In this document: positions 62,479 through 64,000 of the stretch, in pieces | Layout of the letters: each line of letters starts with the position of its first letter | How positions within the stretch are numbered: position 1 is the first letter of the stretch | DNA from: Ignavibacteriales bacterium | GTDB lineage: Bacteria > Bacteroidota > Ignavibacteria > UBA10030 | DNA: 64,000 nt | Reading direction: 5' to 3' | NCBI GenBank assembly: GCA_026390595.1 | Contig: JAPLFQ010000025.1 | Span: 275,808 to 339,807 of the forward strand | Notes under the pieces: generated by a model | Database searches by the model: none | The model's input: only the letters and a program-made list of their open reading frames with translations | What the model was told of the DNA's origin: nothing | Made by a program: the position numbers and the translations under genes

Positions 62479-64000
62479 GTGAGTCAGACCAGGCACATAT
62501 CGCCTCTGAGGAAGAGCCTTGCCGCGTTTGTACTCACGGCGTTGCTCATTGTCGCGCTGGGTGCGACGGCAACGGCGGGGACTTATTATGGTAAAAATGC
62601 CACATCACCTCATCTTACAACCAGTTGGGGGACAACAAGTGGTGGTGGTGGAACAAACCCTGCTAATTTTACAACTGCAGGTGACATTTTTATCATTGAG
62701 AGTGGTACCACCATGACCGCCACTGCGGTGTGGACTATTGGTGCAAACCTTACCACGGCTTCCACACTTCAGATTGATAACGGTGGAACGCTGAACATGA
62801 GTACGTTCCTGCTTACGCTGGCAAGCTGCAATTTCACCAACGCAGGGGCATACTCTGGCTCAGGCGGGGTCACAATTTCCGGAACCCTGGTGGCGCATTC
62901 CATCGCGGGCTTCACGACGACGGGCACGGTGTCGATGACGAAGACCGGGGGGACGGCAACGTTCCAGGGCAATGTTGGTGGTGCCGGACTGACCATCAAT
63001 GGAACAGGCGGGACGCTCAACTTCGGCGCCGGACTGACGCATACGTTCTCGGGTGCTTGGACAAGAACGGCCGGTACTCTTGATGGCGGTTCGAGTACGC
63101 TGAACATTGCCGGCAGCATAAGTGGGACTGGTGGTACGTTTACCGCCGGTACGAGCACAGTAAACTACACCGGTGCTGCGCAGACTGCTGCGGTCGTGAC
63201 CTACAACAACCTCACGATTTCGGGTACCGGCACAAAGACGTTTGCCACTACTCCGACTGTCAATGGCATCCTTTCGATGGAAGGGAATGCAGCTTCAGGC
63301 ATTACGGTCACGACTGGAGTCGTGACGTACGGCGGCAGTGCAACGCTTCAATACAACACAGCTACTGCAAGAAATGCCACGACTGAGGAGTGGATAACCC
63401 CGTTCGCGGCGACCGGTGGAGTCATTATCGCCAACACAGGCGCGATCACCATGGCTGCGGCGAAAGTCCTCAATAACGGGGTGCCGCTGACCATCAACAA
63501 CGGGGCGACTTTGATCGGCGGCGCGTTCACACATTCTGTCGGCGGCAACTGGACGAACAACGGCGGTACGTTTACGAGCACTGGGACGACTGTATCGTTT
63601 AACGGGACAAGTCCGCAAACCATCGGTGGAACAGGTTCCACGACCTTCAACAATGTGACGCTGACAGGTACTGCCTCCGTGTCAACGGGCGTGGCTACCA
63701 CCATCGGTGGTACTCTGTCGATCGGAAATGGGACGACATTCACCGCAGCAGGCTTCAATCTGACGGTGACGGGCACGACGACTGTTGGCGCAGGGACGAG
63801 CGGCAACCTGACGATCTCTTCTGCTACGGGCACCAAGATCTTCACAGGACTTGTGACGGTCAATGCCGGTGGCACTTGGAACAATTCCGGTAGTTCGCCA
63901 ATCGAGTTTCGAGGCGGGATAACGAACAACGCTACCGGCACATTCACCGCCGGAACCGGAGTACATACATTCACCACGAATGCTCAGGCGTTGACAGGGA
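62479..64000 (+). CDS. N-terminal part of a large repetitive surface protein (runs off right edge)
   Basis: A GTG-initiated frame stays open from 62479 to the window edge, more than 500 codons. A signal peptide (SLAAFVLTALLIVALGATATAG) is followed by Gly/Thr/Ser-rich repeats of about 20-25 residues such as GTLNMSTFLLTLAS, VGGAGLTINGTGGTLNFGAG and TTIGGTLSIGNGTTFTAAG. These resemble the stacked beta-helix rungs of filamentous adhesins. There is no Cys-rich or catalytic motif so far. Its C-terminus, which would show how it is anchored, lies outside the window. Confidence 0.75.
   Translation, partial: MSQTRHISPLRKSLAAFVLTALLIVALGATATAGTYYGKNATSPHLTTSWGTTSGGGGTNPANFTTAGDIFIIESGTTMTATAVWTIGANLTTASTLQIDNGGTLNMSTFLLTLASCNFTNAGAYSGSGGVTISGTLVAHSIAGFTTTGTVSMTKTGGTATFQGNVGGAGLTINGTGGTLNFGAGLTHTFSGAWTRTAGTLDGGSSTLNIAGSISGTGGTFTAGTSTVNYTGAAQTAAVVTYNNLTISGTGTKTFATTPTVNGILSMEGNAASGITVTTGVVTYGGSATLQYNTATARNATTEEWITPFAATGGVIIANTGAITMAAAKVLNNGVPLTINNGATLIGGAFTHSVGGNWTNNGGTFTSTGTTVSFNGTSPQTIGGTGSTTFNNVTLTGTASVSTGVATTIGGTLSIGNGTTFTAAGFNLTVTGTTTVGAGTSGNLTISSATGTKIFTGLVTVNAGGTWNNSGSSPIEFRGGITNNATGTFTAGTGVHTFTTNAQALTG

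Overview
The window looks like chromosomal DNA of a Gram-negative member of the Bacteroidota/Chlorobi/Ignavibacteria branch. Several secreted proteins end in the YPNPFNPST-type C-terminal sorting domain of the type IX secretion system (T9SS). The housekeeping genes are otherwise ordinary. Near-consensus TTGACA/TATAAT promoters (41390-41418, 21072-21100) fit Ignavibacteria-like organisms better than Bacteroidia. This is inference from gene content; no rRNA is present.

Layout. 1-7345 (minus strand) is a tightly overlapping carbohydrate operon: dehydrogenase, alpha/alpha-toroid protein, two ABC permeases, a binding lipoprotein, and a carbohydrate-binding protein cut by the left edge. A divergent alpha-galactosidase-like gene follows (7664-9331). 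9330-21100 is accessory and decayed: a RAYT remnant with two matching palindromes, a RelE/AbrB toxin-antitoxin pair, a phospholipase-D remnant, T9SS cargo genes (one split by an in-frame TAG, others reduced to fragments), an IS3-family and an IS4-family element, and tRNA-Glu and tRNA-Gln. 21100-31800 is core: psd-pssA, purS-purQ, tatA, gatA, sucD, a HerA-like ATPase, ndk, a Nudix hydrolase and a NamZ-like muramidase. 31900-44470 holds a triple-PAS protein, a Calx-beta surface protein, a GH3 enzyme, a cystathionine synthase/lyase and efp-accB-accC-gcvH. 44609-50175 carries two two-component systems, one of them a sigma-54-dependent NtrC-type pair.

The most interesting region is 48002-59636. 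Next to the NtrC-type pair lie six small secreted beta-rich proteins, a periplasmic chaperone-like protein, a 1052-residue outer-membrane usher-like protein, a seventh small subunit-like protein and a short secreted protein. The layout resembles a chaperone-usher operon, but the sequences are unlike the classical families. Four of the subunit genes have a sigma-54 promoter (TGGCAC-N5-TTG). Upstream of each lies one or two copies of a TGTCTCA-N3-TGAGACA palindrome at repeating distances, most simply read as binding sites for the neighbouring NtrC-type regulator. I propose a sigma-54-controlled surface-fibre system. Three receiver-only response regulators and the start of a large repetitive surface protein (62479 to the right edge) follow.
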